A stretch of 64,000 bases of DNA from Pseudomonadota bacterium (GCA_021325355.1 JAJPHI010000018.1:1-64000), one strand, 5' to 3'; counted from the first letter of the stretch, positions 1 to 8,136 are shown. The notes: a model not told the origin generated them from the sequence alone. Translations and numbers: made by a program.

Positions 1-42
1 CGCCCGGTTTGCTGCCGAATTGAGTGAGCGGTAGATGCTCCC

Positions 43-780
43 TTAATCCGCATCCCCGCCAAGAACTTCGCGAAAGAGCTTCGCCAGGCCCGCAAGCGCC
101 TCCTGCCCGTCGCCCGCGAAAGCCGATCCGTGCATCGGCGCGATTACCGCCGGCTTCAGCGCCGCCAGCTTGCCGATCAGCTCCTCCGTCGCCGGCGTAA
201 ACGGCAGGTAGTTCGAAAACGGTCCGCTTTGATAGCGAACCAGCGCCTCCCGCGCACGCTCGAGCAGAACCTCTGCCGATGAGATAAGCGGCTCGACGTC
301 GCCCTCCTGATGGAACAAATCCGAGCACAAGAGCGTCCGCGTGGATTCCTCGAAAAGATGCCCGGCCTCCCAGCAGTGCGGCAGATGCGGCGTGCGGACG
401 AAACGAAGCCGCCGCTCGCCGACGCCAAGCAGCTCGCCATCCTGTAGCCCGCGCGCCGGCCGGATCGCGAAATCGTTGACGCTCACCATCGCGCCCACCA
501 GACTGCACACCGGCGCCGCGTTCGGAGCAAGCGCCAGAAACTCATTGAGCGCCCCGCATTCATCCGCCTCGAAATGGCTGAACGCAATCCAGCGCAGCGC
601 GCGCGGCTCGATCAACTGCGCCAGCGCGTCGCGCACCGTCGCAAACATCGCACGCATCCCGGTGTGATAGAGCAGCGGCTCGCGATCGCGCACAAGGAAC
701 TGATTGAACTGCAACTTGAGCGTCGCATCGAGCGTGCTGATCCGAAAGATCTCCGGAGCGATTTCCGTAATCGTGCTCAT
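43..780 (-). CDS. MBL-fold metallo-hydrolase, flavodiiron-like (ODP type)
   Basis: A 245-residue metallo-beta-lactamase-fold protein. The metal-site series of the oxygen-binding diiron (ODP) subgroup is visible: SHFEADE (H69, E71, D73), TPHLPH (H132), SDLF (D154) and PMHGSAF near the C-terminus. These match all the ligand positions of flavodiiron proteins, although no flavodoxin domain follows. Members of this group bind a diiron or dizinc centre, and the substrate here is unknown. I place the start at the ATG at 780 because [10 protein letters not shown] matches how the family begins. An upstream in-frame ATG at 795 has a comparable ribosome site and would add five residues. It stands alone, facing the window's left edge. 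Confidence 0.8.
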   Translation of the reverse strand: MSTITEIAPEIFRISTLDATLKLQFNQFLVRDREPLLYHTGMRAMFATVRDALAQLIEPRALRWIAFSHFEADECGALNEFLALAPNAAPVCSLVGAMVSVNDFAIRPARGLQDGELLGVGERRLRFVRTPHLPHCWEAGHLFEESTRTLLCSDLFHQEGDVEPLISSAEVLLERAREALVRYQSGPFSNYLPFTPATEELIGKLAALKPAVIAPMHGSAFAGDGQEALAGLAKLFREVLGGDAD

Positions 781-795
781 GCCTACTGCCCCCAT

Positions 796-1508
796 CCATT
801 CCTATGGTTACGCCGTGCCGCCGCCGCGCCGCGCGCGGGCTTCATATCAGTGCCGCTAAAGTACGCCACCGCCAGCACCACCACCAGCATTGTCGCATCC
901 GCAAGGCGGAAGGCCGCCGCGACCTCGCCCTCAACGTGATCAACCCTGGATGCCGCGCCGCTCTCGACGACTCCCCCAGCGCGGCGCGACTCTCCGCCGG
1001 CGGCTCGCAATCCGCAGCCCTTGAGCATCGTTCGCCGGCCATCGCGCGACGCGCTCCGTCCGCCGCGCCGCCCCTCGCCCGCCCTGACCTTCTCCGCTCG
1101 AGCGGGGCAAACAGCCTCTGTGATGTGGGAAATTGGTTGCAAACCGCCCCGCGCTCCAGGATTTTGCTGGAGCCAATCGGCCGGAACGCCGAATCCCGCC
1201 AAACGCGCGCGGCCGCGGTAACATCCTTGTAGACCGCCAAACGGCTCTATACCAACTGCCGCACCCGCCCGGCCAGGGGGCAACTGGAGCTTCCCCCTCG
1301 CCCGTCGATCAAGCGCCGCTCAATCAGCTCGCCGAAACCCAACCGTTCGTTCAGTTTGCCGCACCCGCCCTTTAAGCGGCCTGTTCGCTGTCGTCAACCC
1401 TGCGCGCGCCGCGATTCAATTCCGCAGCCCACAGTCCGAGCGTTCCCGTATTGCGATGAGCTTTTCGATAAGGCGGTCGTCGTTGGCCCGGTGGCGGGTG
1501 ATGGTGCG
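796..1508. other. Gene-poor, GC-rich stretch
   Basis: About 700 bases between the MBL gene and the protease-like debris. Several overlapping open frames exist on both strands, but all have low-complexity Arg/Ala/Pro composition and none resembles a family I know. I see no RNA gene or clear repeat. Confidence 0.5.
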
Positions 1509-1832
1509 ATGCGGATTTCTGATGAAGCGCTAAAGACTGTTGTCTATATTGGTGGCCTGATTGCGCCCGAACCGATCCCAGCAATCTTGAAATCTTCGGG
1601 ACCGGCTTCCTTGTTTTGCACGATTCTGTTTCCGACGACGGCCAACGCGCCGTTCTATACGATCATGGCAAGGCACGTTATTGATGACATTCGTTCGACG
1701 CTCGGCGCGGTACCATTAGCCGGTTCGAGAAGGTGCTGAAAGCGCTGACTTCGGTCCCGAAGAAAGAAATCGACGAAAAGGCCGCTGAACCGAAACGTAA
1801 ACGCGAGAAGCAAAAGCAAGAATTCTTGACAT
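1509..1832 (+). pseudogene. Protease-like remnant with a frame change (decayed hypothetical)
   Basis: The frame starting at ATG 1509 reads MRISDEALKTVVYIGG and later FYTIMARHVIDDI. This recalls the beginning of bacterial trypsin-like hypothetical proteins, where a (T)ARHV(I/V) motif carries the catalytic His. The frame then runs out into unrelated sequence and stops at 1739. A second frame, open from 1688, reads GTISRFEKVLKALTSVPKKE followed by a Lys/Arg-rich tail. That looks like the end of a different small conserved protein (VPKxEID motif). It has no good start codon and runs into the oppositely oriented DUF3800 gene. I read this as two truncated pieces joined by deletion. The similarity is from memory, not a search. 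Confidence 0.4.
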
Positions 1833-1837
1833 CCTCG

Positions 1838-2677
1838 CTACCCCAGACGTTCCTGAATGCGCCGCCGAATATTCATAAGCCTCTCCGCATTCAGAGGCAC
1901 GTGCACGCATGGGATTTTCAGAAGCGCATCATAGACACGCGAATGAAATTCGCGTTCTTGTGACAGCGCGAGTAATTCATCCCTCACATAACTGGCGAAT
2001 AAGTCGGCGGCCTGGATCGGATAGAAATTGTCATCGGTTTCATGTCGGAAACCTTTGATGACCCGCGCCGCTCTGTAAGGCAAATCTTCAATTGCCTCAT
2101 TATACATATCGCGCAATTGATTGGGGCTCATGATGTTTTCGTCAAAGATGAATTCGAACGTCTGTCGCATTTTGCGATCAAGAGCAAATTCAATTGTCCG
2201 CGTGACAAGCGCTACGGTAGGCAGCGCATACATTTTTTTAAGCGCTCCCTTTTGCTGCTTCAGAATTCGTTCGAAGTCTCCCTTGGTTATGGCCAACCGA
2301 ATACTGGCAAACGCATGACGTTTTATAACTTCGACGAAATGCAGCAAACGTTTGTCGCGGTCATCAGCATCCCATCCTCCAAATTCCTTTCTTAAATTGA
2401 TCGCATCCCGCCCTTTCAAGAGCTTAATAGGCGGATGAAGTTCTAGGCATTTTTGCCATTCGTCGGCAAAGCGAGCCCAGTTCTCCGCACGACCCATGAA
2501 GCCAGCAAGAATAAACGCGGGCGCATCCTCTTGCCCGCGATTGCTGTCATCAATCGCGACTTGGATCACGCTGATTACCCTTGCCCTGCGCTCCGTTGAG
2601 GGCAATCCCGATATAAGCCGCAAAACCTGCCAGCACAGACTGTCATCGCCGTGACTCCAGTGAGTCGCGAGGTTCAT
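1838..2677 (-). CDS. DUF3800 family protein
   Basis: A 279-residue protein of the DUF3800 family, predicted to have an RNase H-like fold and often found near mobile or defence genes. The family landmarks are visible: an N-terminal acidic motif (IQVAIDDSNRGQ), FILAGFMGRAENWARFADEW, a central IFDEN and a C-terminal IQAADLFASYVRDEL. Together these supply the conserved acidic residues. The ATG at 2677 has a GAGG ribosome site but lies inside a perfect 13-bp inverted repeat. An in-frame GTG at 2569 (VIQVAIDDSN, 243 residues) fits the usual family start better. The gene is less GC-rich than its neighbours and is flanked by decayed DNA, suggesting transfer. Its cellular role is unknown. Confidence 0.8.
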   Translation of the reverse strand: MNLATHWSHGDDSLCWQVLRLISGLPSTERRARVISVIQVAIDDSNRGQEDAPAFILAGFMGRAENWARFADEWQKCLELHPPIKLLKGRDAINLRKEFGGWDADDRDKRLLHFVEVIKRHAFASIRLAITKGDFERILKQQKGALKKMYALPTVALVTRTIEFALDRKMRQTFEFIFDENIMSPNQLRDMYNEAIEDLPYRAARVIKGFRHETDDNFYPIQAADLFASYVRDELLALSQEREFHSRVYDALLKIPCVHVPLNAERLMNIRRRIQERLG

Positions 2678-2693
2678 ATCGAACCTCGCGACT
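2663..2693. repeat. Perfect 13-bp inverted repeat over the DUF3800 start
   Basis: Arms AGTCGCGAGGTTC (2663-2675) and GAACCTCGCGACT (2681-2693) are perfectly complementary around a 5-base loop. The repeat spans the upstream ATG of the DUF3800 gene, so it could be an operator or an mRNA hairpin covering the initiation site. Confidence 0.7.
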
Positions 2694-3736
2694 AAACTTT
2701 GGCATCACCGTGACGTATCGATCCATGGTTAGGCAGGTATATTATTGCCCAAATTAGGACACTACCCGCTGCGCGCGAACCCTTGACTGCGTCGCGGCGC
2801 GCAGGCCATCTGACGCATTACCCAAATTCAACTGTCAGATCGAGTACTAAGTTTTATACATTCATCGAGGTAGCATCGTTCTCGAAAATGACGCCGTGGC
2901 AGGTGCGGCCTCGGATTGTCGACCATCAGCTCGAGCGGCTGACGCCATCCCCGGTCGTTCAACAGTGTCGCGATCAGCTTCGGCCTCTCGCGCCCGTCGT
3001 CGCCCGGATTGCGCACCCGTCCCCCGCGGCCGCGCCCCGCCAGGACCTCGGGCTGGTAGTTTCGTCACGCTAATCATCGAACCACGAACGGTATTTTCGT
3101 TCGCTGGGAGCCACCAAACCAACTTCTACGACCACCGCCAGGCGTCGATGGAAAAATTACCGCTCTGATATCGGCCGTCCCGACCCTGCCATGGATCGGC
3201 GCCGCGATCTTATGCGCGTCGTCGCCCTATCCGCTGCCGGCGCGCCGAACTCCCTTCCACTAATCAGCCGCCCGCAACATCAGACTATTGAGTCAGCCCG
3301 AAATGGCGTCACGAGATTTGCTCCCGCCACGACGCCGATCACCGGCTGCTACACTCCGATGCCGGCTTGATTGACCGGCATTGATCAGCGCTGGCGAGCC
3401 GCCCCGGCGTCGCTTTGGCGCCGGGCCCCGCTGCCGCGACTAATCCGCCGCCGCGACGCCCCACTCGGCTCGCGATTCCCGCCTTCGTGCCGCCGCCCCT
3501 GGCGCTCCGGTCGAGGGTGGCCGCCACCCCGCCATCCGTTGCCAGCCACCCCCGGCATGACCAATCATCAGAATAGCTTATTTTCAACATAAGTATAATA
3601 AATGCACATCGACACCTGATTTTGAGGCACCATCAAGCTGAAACAATCAAGCAGATGCTCCAGCAGCTTATAGTGTCGCTAAGATCTTCCCGAGGATCCA
3701 CTCACGATCGCCTGCACCTTCCATCTCCGCCCGCGA
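2694..3736. other. Gene-poor region left of the partition locus
   Basis: About 1 kb with no convincing gene on either strand. It mixes AT-richer patches (2700-2890 and 3570-3610) with very C-rich plus-strand sequence. At 3421-3480 I count 31 C against 16 G. A TATAAT hexamer lies in the AT-rich patch near 3595, but no gene follows closely. Confidence 0.55.
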
Positions 3737-3752
3737 CGTTTCACGTGAAACC
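3737..3752. promoter_or_regulatory. parS: parS site 1
   Basis: CGTTTCACGTGAAACC contains the perfect 14-base palindrome GTTTCACGTGAAAC, the core of the bacterial chromosomal parS bound by ParB. First of nine sites around parAB. Confidence 0.93.
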
Positions 3753-3867
3753 TGCCCGCTCGCCGCTCCGCCATCCGCGCCAGCGCTTCCTCATCCTCCT
3801 TAATCGTCCACCTGAAGCTCCGGGACTTGGACTCGCTGCGGCTGGTCACGCTTCAGAACTGTCGCGA

Positions 3868-3883
3868 CGTTTCACGTGAAACC
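3868..3883. promoter_or_regulatory. parS: parS site 2
   Basis: CGTTTCACGTGAAACC, same palindromic core as site 1, 131 bases to its right. Confidence 0.93.
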
Positions 3884-3937
3884 TTCGCCATTTCTTCTCC
3901 GGCCCCTCTCACGTTAACCGCCCGCACCCACTCCCGA

Positions 3938-3953
3938 TGTTTCACGTGAAACA
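3938..3953. promoter_or_regulatory. parS: parS site 3 (full 16-base consensus)
   Basis: TGTTTCACGTGAAACA is the perfect 16-base parS consensus. It overlaps an ATG at 3937, which makes an open frame beginning MFHVKH run into rsmG. I regard that upstream start as accidental. Confidence 0.95.
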
Positions 3954-4125
3954 TCCGCGCGCTCATCAAGCCCGATCGCCCGCCGATCCACTCCGACGCT
4001 CCGGGCTCCGCCGGTCGCATTCGGTCGATTCAGGCTGCCGGACCTGCCCGGCGCGTTTCCCCGGAAGCCGCACCATGACGCCCTGCCGGACCGCCGCGGT
4101 TGACCGCGCCGTCGGAACTGCCACG

Positions 4126-4884
4126 ATGTTTCACGTGAAACCTGCCGCCGCTGCCGAGCCTCTCGACTTCGCCGCCTGCGTCGGCGCCGCCGTCGCCCGA
4201 CTTCTCGAGCGTTTCGATTTCGTCCCGCCCCCATCCCTCCTCCCGCGTCTCGAACGCTTCGCCGCGACCCTCCACCGCTGGGGCCAACGGACCAATCTCA
4301 CCGCCGCCCCGACCGACCCCTCCGCGGTCGCCTTCCACATCGCCGACAGTCTCGCCCCCCTGATCCTCGCCGGCCACCCCCCGCTCACCGCCGCCTTCAC
4401 CCGCGCCACCTCCGCACTCGACCTCGGCAGCGGCGCCGGCTTCCCCGGCCTCATCCTCGCCGCCGCCACAGAGGGCTCCTTTACGCTACTCGAGCGCCGC
4501 CGCAAACGCGTGAGCTTCCTCCGGGTCGCCGCCGCCGCCATGGAGCTCACCAACGTCCGCATCGCCAGCGCACTCGACGACCTGGCCGAAGTCGGCGGCC
4601 AACTCCGCGCTCAAGTCAGCGACCAGGTCAACCGCCGGGTCGGATACGATCTCGCCGGATATGATCTCGCCCTCGCCCGCGCCTTCGCCAACCCGGCCGA
4701 GGTCTTTCCGATCGCCGCCCGCGTGATCCGCCCCACCGGCCGCCTTATCCTCTACCTGACTAGCGCGCAGAGCGTTCCGGCGCCGCCGCCCGGTTTTGCC
4801 ACCGCCGGCAGCCTGAGCTACTCGCTTCCCCGCGACAACGGCGCCTTTCAGGGCCGCCTCCTGATCGTGCGCCGCCGCGATTGA
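4126..4884 (+). CDS. rsmG: 16S rRNA (guanine-N7)-methyltransferase RsmG (GidB)
   Basis: RsmG methylates N7 of a conserved guanine in the 530 loop of 16S rRNA using SAM; its loss can give low-level streptomycin resistance in other bacteria. The 252-residue protein has the family's N-terminal RLERFAATLHRWGQRTNLTA segment (about 41-60) and the SAM motif LDLGSGAGFPG (about 98-108). The open frame reaches back to 3937, which would give 315 residues with a low-complexity extension. The ATG at 4126 gives a typical length, and its MFHVK start encoded by a parS site is familiar from alphaproteobacterial rsmG genes. The gene precedes parA-parB, the classical order near many bacterial origins. Confidence 0.92.
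   Translation: MFHVKPAAAAEPLDFAACVGAAVARLLERFDFVPPPSLLPRLERFAATLHRWGQRTNLTAAPTDPSAVAFHIADSLAPLILAGHPPLTAAFTRATSALDLGSGAGFPGLILAAATEGSFTLLERRRKRVSFLRVAAAAMELTNVRIASALDDLAEVGGQLRAQVSDQVNRRVGYDLAGYDLALARAFANPAEVFPIAARVIRPTGRLILYLTSAQSVPAPPPGFATAGSLSYSLPRDNGAFQGRLLIVRRRD
4127..4142. promoter_or_regulatory. parS: parS site 4, embedded in the rsmG start
   Basis: TGTTTCACGTGAAACC overlaps the chosen rsmG start codon (ATG 4126-4128), so the protein begins MFHVKP. The site therefore has both coding and ParB-binding roles. Confidence 0.93.
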
Positions 4885-4931
4885 TTCACGGGGACGGGCG
4901 TGCGGCCCCGGCAATCGCGGCTTCATCGCAA

Positions 4932-4947
4932 TGTTTCACGTGAAACC
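4932..4947. promoter_or_regulatory. parS: parS site 5
   Basis: TGTTTCACGTGAAACC in the rsmG-parA intergenic region, 47 bases after the rsmG stop. Confidence 0.93.
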
Positions 4948-5058
4948 TTCGCGCTCTCCCGTCATCGATCACCCTCACCGGCCGACCGCGCCCTGTGGAC
5001 TGGTCGCCCGCAGCCTTTTTGATCTGGGTAGCCTCCCTATCTAGAATCGAGATGCCGA

Positions 5059-5074
5059 CGTTTCACGTGAAACA
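5059..5074. promoter_or_regulatory. parS: parS site 6, upstream of parA
   Basis: CGTTTCACGTGAAACA, 74 bases before the parA GTG start. ParB binding here could also influence parA transcription (inference). Confidence 0.93.
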
Positions 5075-5148
5075 TCGGAGCTGGCTTCTGTGAAACCCCG
5101 AGCGAAAACCCGGCCCGCGACGGTCCGGGAGAATCAAAGGCGGCGGCG

Positions 5149-6054
5149 GTGGGTCGGATAATCGCGATTGCAAATCAGAAAGGCGGCGTCGGCAAGACCA
5201 CCACCGCAATCAACCTCGCTTTTGCGCTGGCCCAGCCCGAGAGGAAAATTCTGCTGGTCGACCTCGATCCCCAGGCGAACTCCTCTTCCGGGCTGCTCGC
5301 CCCCGACGATCTGAGGGCCGCCCGTCAACAGAAGCTGACCGCCTACGAGGTCCTGCTGGCCGATGCCGACCCGCAGCGGGTGTTCTGCAAAGCTCGCGAA
5401 TCGCTCTACCTGCTGCCCTCCGGTCCCGACCTGGTCGGCGCCGAGGTCGAGCTGGCGAGCGCCGCGCGCCGCGAGTATCGCCTGAGCGACCTGCTCGCCC
5501 GAAGTCGCGATGACTTTTCACTCATCCTCATCGACACGCCCCCCTCACTCGGCCTTCTCACGCTCAACGCCCTGGTGGCGGCGGACGCGGTGATTGTCCC
5601 GATGCAATGCGAGTATTACGCGCTTGAGGGCTTATCCGCGCTGCTCGACACGCTGAAGCGGGTACGACAGGCGCTGAATCCGCGGCTCGCGATTCAGGGC
5701 GTCGTCCTCACCATGTACGACGCCCGCAACCGGCTGAGCCACGAGATCGCGCGCGAGGTGGCAAAGTTCCTGCCGAGCGAACTCTTCGAGACGGTCATCC
5801 CGCGCAACGTCCGCCTCTCGGAGAGCCCGAGCCATGGTTTGACGGCCTTGGAGTATGATCCGCGCTCGGCCGGAGCCGAAGCGTATCGCGAGCTCGCGGC
5901 CGAGCTGCTGGCCCGCGTCGCCGGAACGAGCCATGCAATCCTCGAAACGCCGCCGCCCGACGGCGGGGAGAGCGGCCCGGGGCCGCGCAAATGGGGCTTG
6001 CGTGCGCTCTTCGCGCGGAGCGGCGAGCGCGCGCGGAAGCGCGCGGGGGGCTGA
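5149..6054 (+). CDS. parA: Chromosome-partitioning ATPase ParA (Soj)
   Basis: ParA is a nucleoid-bound ATPase that moves or segregates ParB-parS complexes. The 301-residue protein has the deviant Walker A motif KGGVGKTT (11-18), the Walker A' segment LLVDLDPQAN (35-44) and the ParA signature DTPPSLGLLTLNAL. It starts at a GTG preceded by AAAGG. The last ~45 residues, after the conserved domain, are Gly/Arg/Ala-rich and likely disordered. It lies between rsmG and parB with parS sites on both sides, as expected for a chromosomal parABS system. A tandem parS separates it from parB. Confidence 0.95.
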   Translation: MGRIIAIANQKGGVGKTTTAINLAFALAQPERKILLVDLDPQANSSSGLLAPDDLRAARQQKLTAYEVLLADADPQRVFCKARESLYLLPSGPDLVGAEVELASAARREYRLSDLLARSRDDFSLILIDTPPSLGLLTLNALVAADAVIVPMQCEYYALEGLSALLDTLKRVRQALNPRLAIQGVVLTMYDARNRLSHEIAREVAKFLPSELFETVIPRNVRLSESPSHGLTALEYDPRSAGAEAYRELAAELLARVAGTSHAILETPPPDGGESGPGPRKWGLRALFARSGERARKRAGG

Positions 6055-6096
6055 GCCGAACGCTACGCTGCGGGTCGGGTGGGCGCATGATCGTGG

Positions 6097-6140
6097 CGCG
6101 CGAGGTTTCACGTGAAACGTTTCACGTGAAACCTCGCGCG
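6097..6140. promoter_or_regulatory. parS: Tandem parS sites 7 and 8 in a 44-bp perfect palindrome
   Basis: Two parS palindromes lie back to back (GTTTCACGTGAAAC at 6105-6118 and 6119-6132). They are flanked by mirror-image arms CGCGCGAG and CTCGCGCG. The whole segment 6097-6140 is one perfect palindrome. It sits in the parA-parB gap, just upstream of the parB ribosome site. Confidence 0.95.
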
Positions 6141-6210
6141 TGGAACATCCGCCGTGAAGATCCCCAAGGCGATTGCGAATGACCTCGATCTCAGGATAGG
6201 AGAGCCGCAC

Positions 6211-7125
6211 ATGGCGATACGAAGACCCTTGGGCCGCGGCCTGGAGGCTCTGATCCCCAGCCACGCCGAATCCGCTGATGCAACGACCCCGGACATCCCC
6301 GCTGAAGGAAGCGCGGCCCCGGCCCAGCCGGCGTTGACCATGGTGGCGACCGAGCGGATTCAGCCCGGTCGCCTGCAACCGCGGCAGTACTTCGACGAGG
6401 GGGCGCTGGCGGAGCTCGCCGCGGCGATCAAGGCGCAGGGCGTGATCGAGCCGCTTATCGTGCGGCGCATGGGCGACGGTTTCGAACTTATCGCCGGCGA
6501 GCGGCGCTTACGGGCCGCACGGCTCGCCGGGCTGACGAGCGTCCCGGTCGTGGTGCGCGACGACCTCGACGATCGCGCCGCGCTCGAGGTCTCGCTGGTC
6601 GAAAATCTGCTGCGCGAGAATCTGAGCGTTATCGAGGAGGGGCAGGCCTTTGCCCGACTCAATCGGGAGTTCGGGCTGACCCACGAGATGATCGCGACGC
6701 GGCTCGGCAAGAGCCGCTCCTACGTAACCAATGTGATCCGGATGCTGGAGCTGCCGGACGAGGTGCGGGCGATGATCCAGCGGGGCGAATTGACCGCGGG
6801 GCAGACGCGGCCGCTGCTGGCGCTGGATTCGGCGGCGGCGCAGGTGGCGGGGGCGCGGCGGATCGCGGCCGAGGGACTGCCCGCGCGGGCGGCGGAGCGG
6901 CTCGCCGCCGAGCATAAGGCGGGGGCGCGCGGCGGGGCGGAGGGACAGGCGGCGGCGCGCAATCCGTTTCTGGCTGCGCTGACCGAGAGCCTGCAGCGCG
7001 CGCTCCATCGCAAGGTGCGAATCGTGCGGGGGCGGGGGGCCGGCCCGGGCTATATCGAGCTTGAATTTTACGACGACGAGGACCTGACGGCGCTTGCGCG
7101 GATGCTGGCGGCGGCCGGCGAGTGA
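6211..7125 (+). CDS. parB: Chromosome-partitioning protein ParB (Spo0J), CTP-dependent clamp
   Basis: ParB binds parS and spreads along DNA as a CTP-dependent sliding clamp. The open frame starts at 6154, but I choose the ATG at 6211 because MAIRRPLGRGLEALIP is the canonical ParB start and AGGATAGGAGAG precedes it. That gives 304 residues. The nucleotide-binding box is seen as GVIEPLIVRR and GERRLRAARLAG, followed by ENLLRENLSVIEEG. The helix-turn-helix is LTHEMIATRLGKSRSYVTNV. The C-terminal ~50 residues form the usual dimerisation domain. Confidence 0.95.
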   Translation: MAIRRPLGRGLEALIPSHAESADATTPDIPAEGSAAPAQPALTMVATERIQPGRLQPRQYFDEGALAELAAAIKAQGVIEPLIVRRMGDGFELIAGERRLRAARLAGLTSVPVVVRDDLDDRAALEVSLVENLLRENLSVIEEGQAFARLNREFGLTHEMIATRLGKSRSYVTNVIRMLELPDEVRAMIQRGELTAGQTRPLLALDSAAAQVAGARRIAAEGLPARAAERLAAEHKAGARGGAEGQAAARNPFLAALTESLQRALHRKVRIVRGRGAGPGYIELEFYDDEDLTALARMLAAAGE

Positions 7126-7168
7126 CCGACCCCCCGGGCCGGCGGACGTAGCGAGGGGCGGGCGGAGG

Positions 7169-7197
7169 CTTTGCGCGCGCGGCAAGCGCGCGCAAAG
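7169..7197. terminator. Strong GC hairpin after parB
   Basis: Perfect 12-base arms CTTTGCGCGCGC and GCGCGCGCAAAG around the loop GGCAA, 43 bases after the parB stop. There is no long T run, so it may stop transcription only partly or protect the 3' end. Confidence 0.6.
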
Positions 7198-7252
7198 GCG
7201 AAAGTCGGGGGGCTGCGCCGGAGGGCTGCACTGGGGGTCGGCGGGCGGGGGA

Positions 7253-7268
7253 TGTTTCACGTGAAACA
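7253..7268. promoter_or_regulatory. parS: parS site 9 (full 16-base consensus)
   Basis: TGTTTCACGTGAAACA, perfect 16-base consensus, 127 bases after parB. Rightmost site of the cluster. Confidence 0.95.
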
Positions 7269-7412
7269 TCGGCGGTCGGCTCCGGATCGGCAGGATCGGC
7301 TATCCCAGGTAAAGAAAGGTCAGCGTGAAGCCTGCGCAGGGTTGAGGGCGGCGCGGCCGCAGGGTGCGGCGCGGAGCGGGGGGGCGGGCGCCGCGAGGGG
7401 GCGAACCTATTC

Positions 7413-7468
7413 GGGATAAATGGCAGTAATATCTATATCTTCCGTATTCGGTTATTAGCTATACTTAT
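7413..7468. other. AT-rich island in G-rich intergenic DNA
   Basis: A ~55-base AT-rich patch (including ATAAATGGCAGTAATATC and GTTATTAGCTATACTTATG) inside otherwise extremely G-rich, gene-free sequence downstream of parB. It could be a promoter region or a DNA-unwinding element if the origin is here; I see no canonical DnaA boxes around it. Confidence 0.35.
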
Positions 7469-7550
7469 GTCAGTTCCGGGTTTGGAGGTCGCGGCGTCGA
7501 GCAGCCAAGGCGCGCGCGGGGCGGCAGCGGGAGCCCTCAAGCGGCGCCAG

Positions 7551-8136
7551 GCGGCGCCGACCCCCAACACGATCGCCTCCGAGTATCGTCGCGCCAGGCC
7601 AGGCGACCGGGCCGGTGTGGCAGCGGGGGCCGGGGGAGTCGTGACGGTAATCCGCTCGGCTGACGGCGGCGGCGGTGTCGGAGCCGGGGGGCGGGGGTAA
7701 CCGGTTTGCGGAGGTCGCCGCTGAACAGTTAACGGCCGGCGGTCTGAAAGGCGCGTGGGTAGCGGGCGCGGGGTCTGGGGCTTGCGGGTGGCAAAGAGGG
7801 TGCGGCGCGGAGCAGGGGGGCGGGCGCCGCGCGTTGAGCGGTGAGCTGAATGGAATCAATGAGGGCGCGCGCTGGGCGGCGCCGACCCCCAACACGATCG
7901 CCTCCTAGTATCGTCGCGCCAGGCCAGGCGACCGGGTGGGTGTGGCAGAGGGTGCCGGGGGAGTCGTGACGGTGATCCGCTCGGTCTGGCGGCGGCAGCG
8001 GTGTCGGAGCGGGTGGGGCGGGGGAACCGGTTTGCGGAGGTCGCCGCTGAACAGTTACCGGCCGACGGTCTGAAGGGCGCGTGGGTAGCGGGCGTGGGGT
8101 CGGGGGCTTGCGGGTGGCAAAGAGGTGGCGGCGCGG
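7551..8136. repeat. Direct repeat, two ~260-base copies with a ~325-base period
   Basis: The segment from about 7551 to 7811 is repeated at about 7876-8136 with scattered differences. Shared landmarks are GCGGCGCCGACCCCCAACAC, GGTTTGCGGAGGTCGCCGCT and CTTGCGGGTGGCAAAGAG. A further partial copy of the spacer (GGTGCGGCGCGGAGC) lies near 7363. The copies contain no convincing gene. This is a local tandem duplication of gene-free DNA. Confidence 0.75.

Noticed and set aside
796-1300. Overlapping frames on both strands beyond the MBL gene
   Set aside because: All are Arg/Ala-rich and mutually overlapping without recognisable domains.
2694-3736. Open frames such as 2783-3073 (+) and 2862-3122 (-)
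   Set aside because: Composition is not protein-like, they overlap one another, and no known motif or ribosome site supports them.
3937-4125. N-terminal extension of rsmG starting MFHVKHPRAH
   Set aside because: The extension is low-complexity Arg/Pro/Ser sequence with no RsmG similarity, and its ATG is a by-product of a parS site. The ATG at 4126 gives normal length.
6508-7269. Minus-strand frame starting MFHVKHPPPADPQ opposite parB
   Set aside because: Its start is again created by the symmetric parS at 7253, and the rest is the complement of parB with no protein-like conservation.
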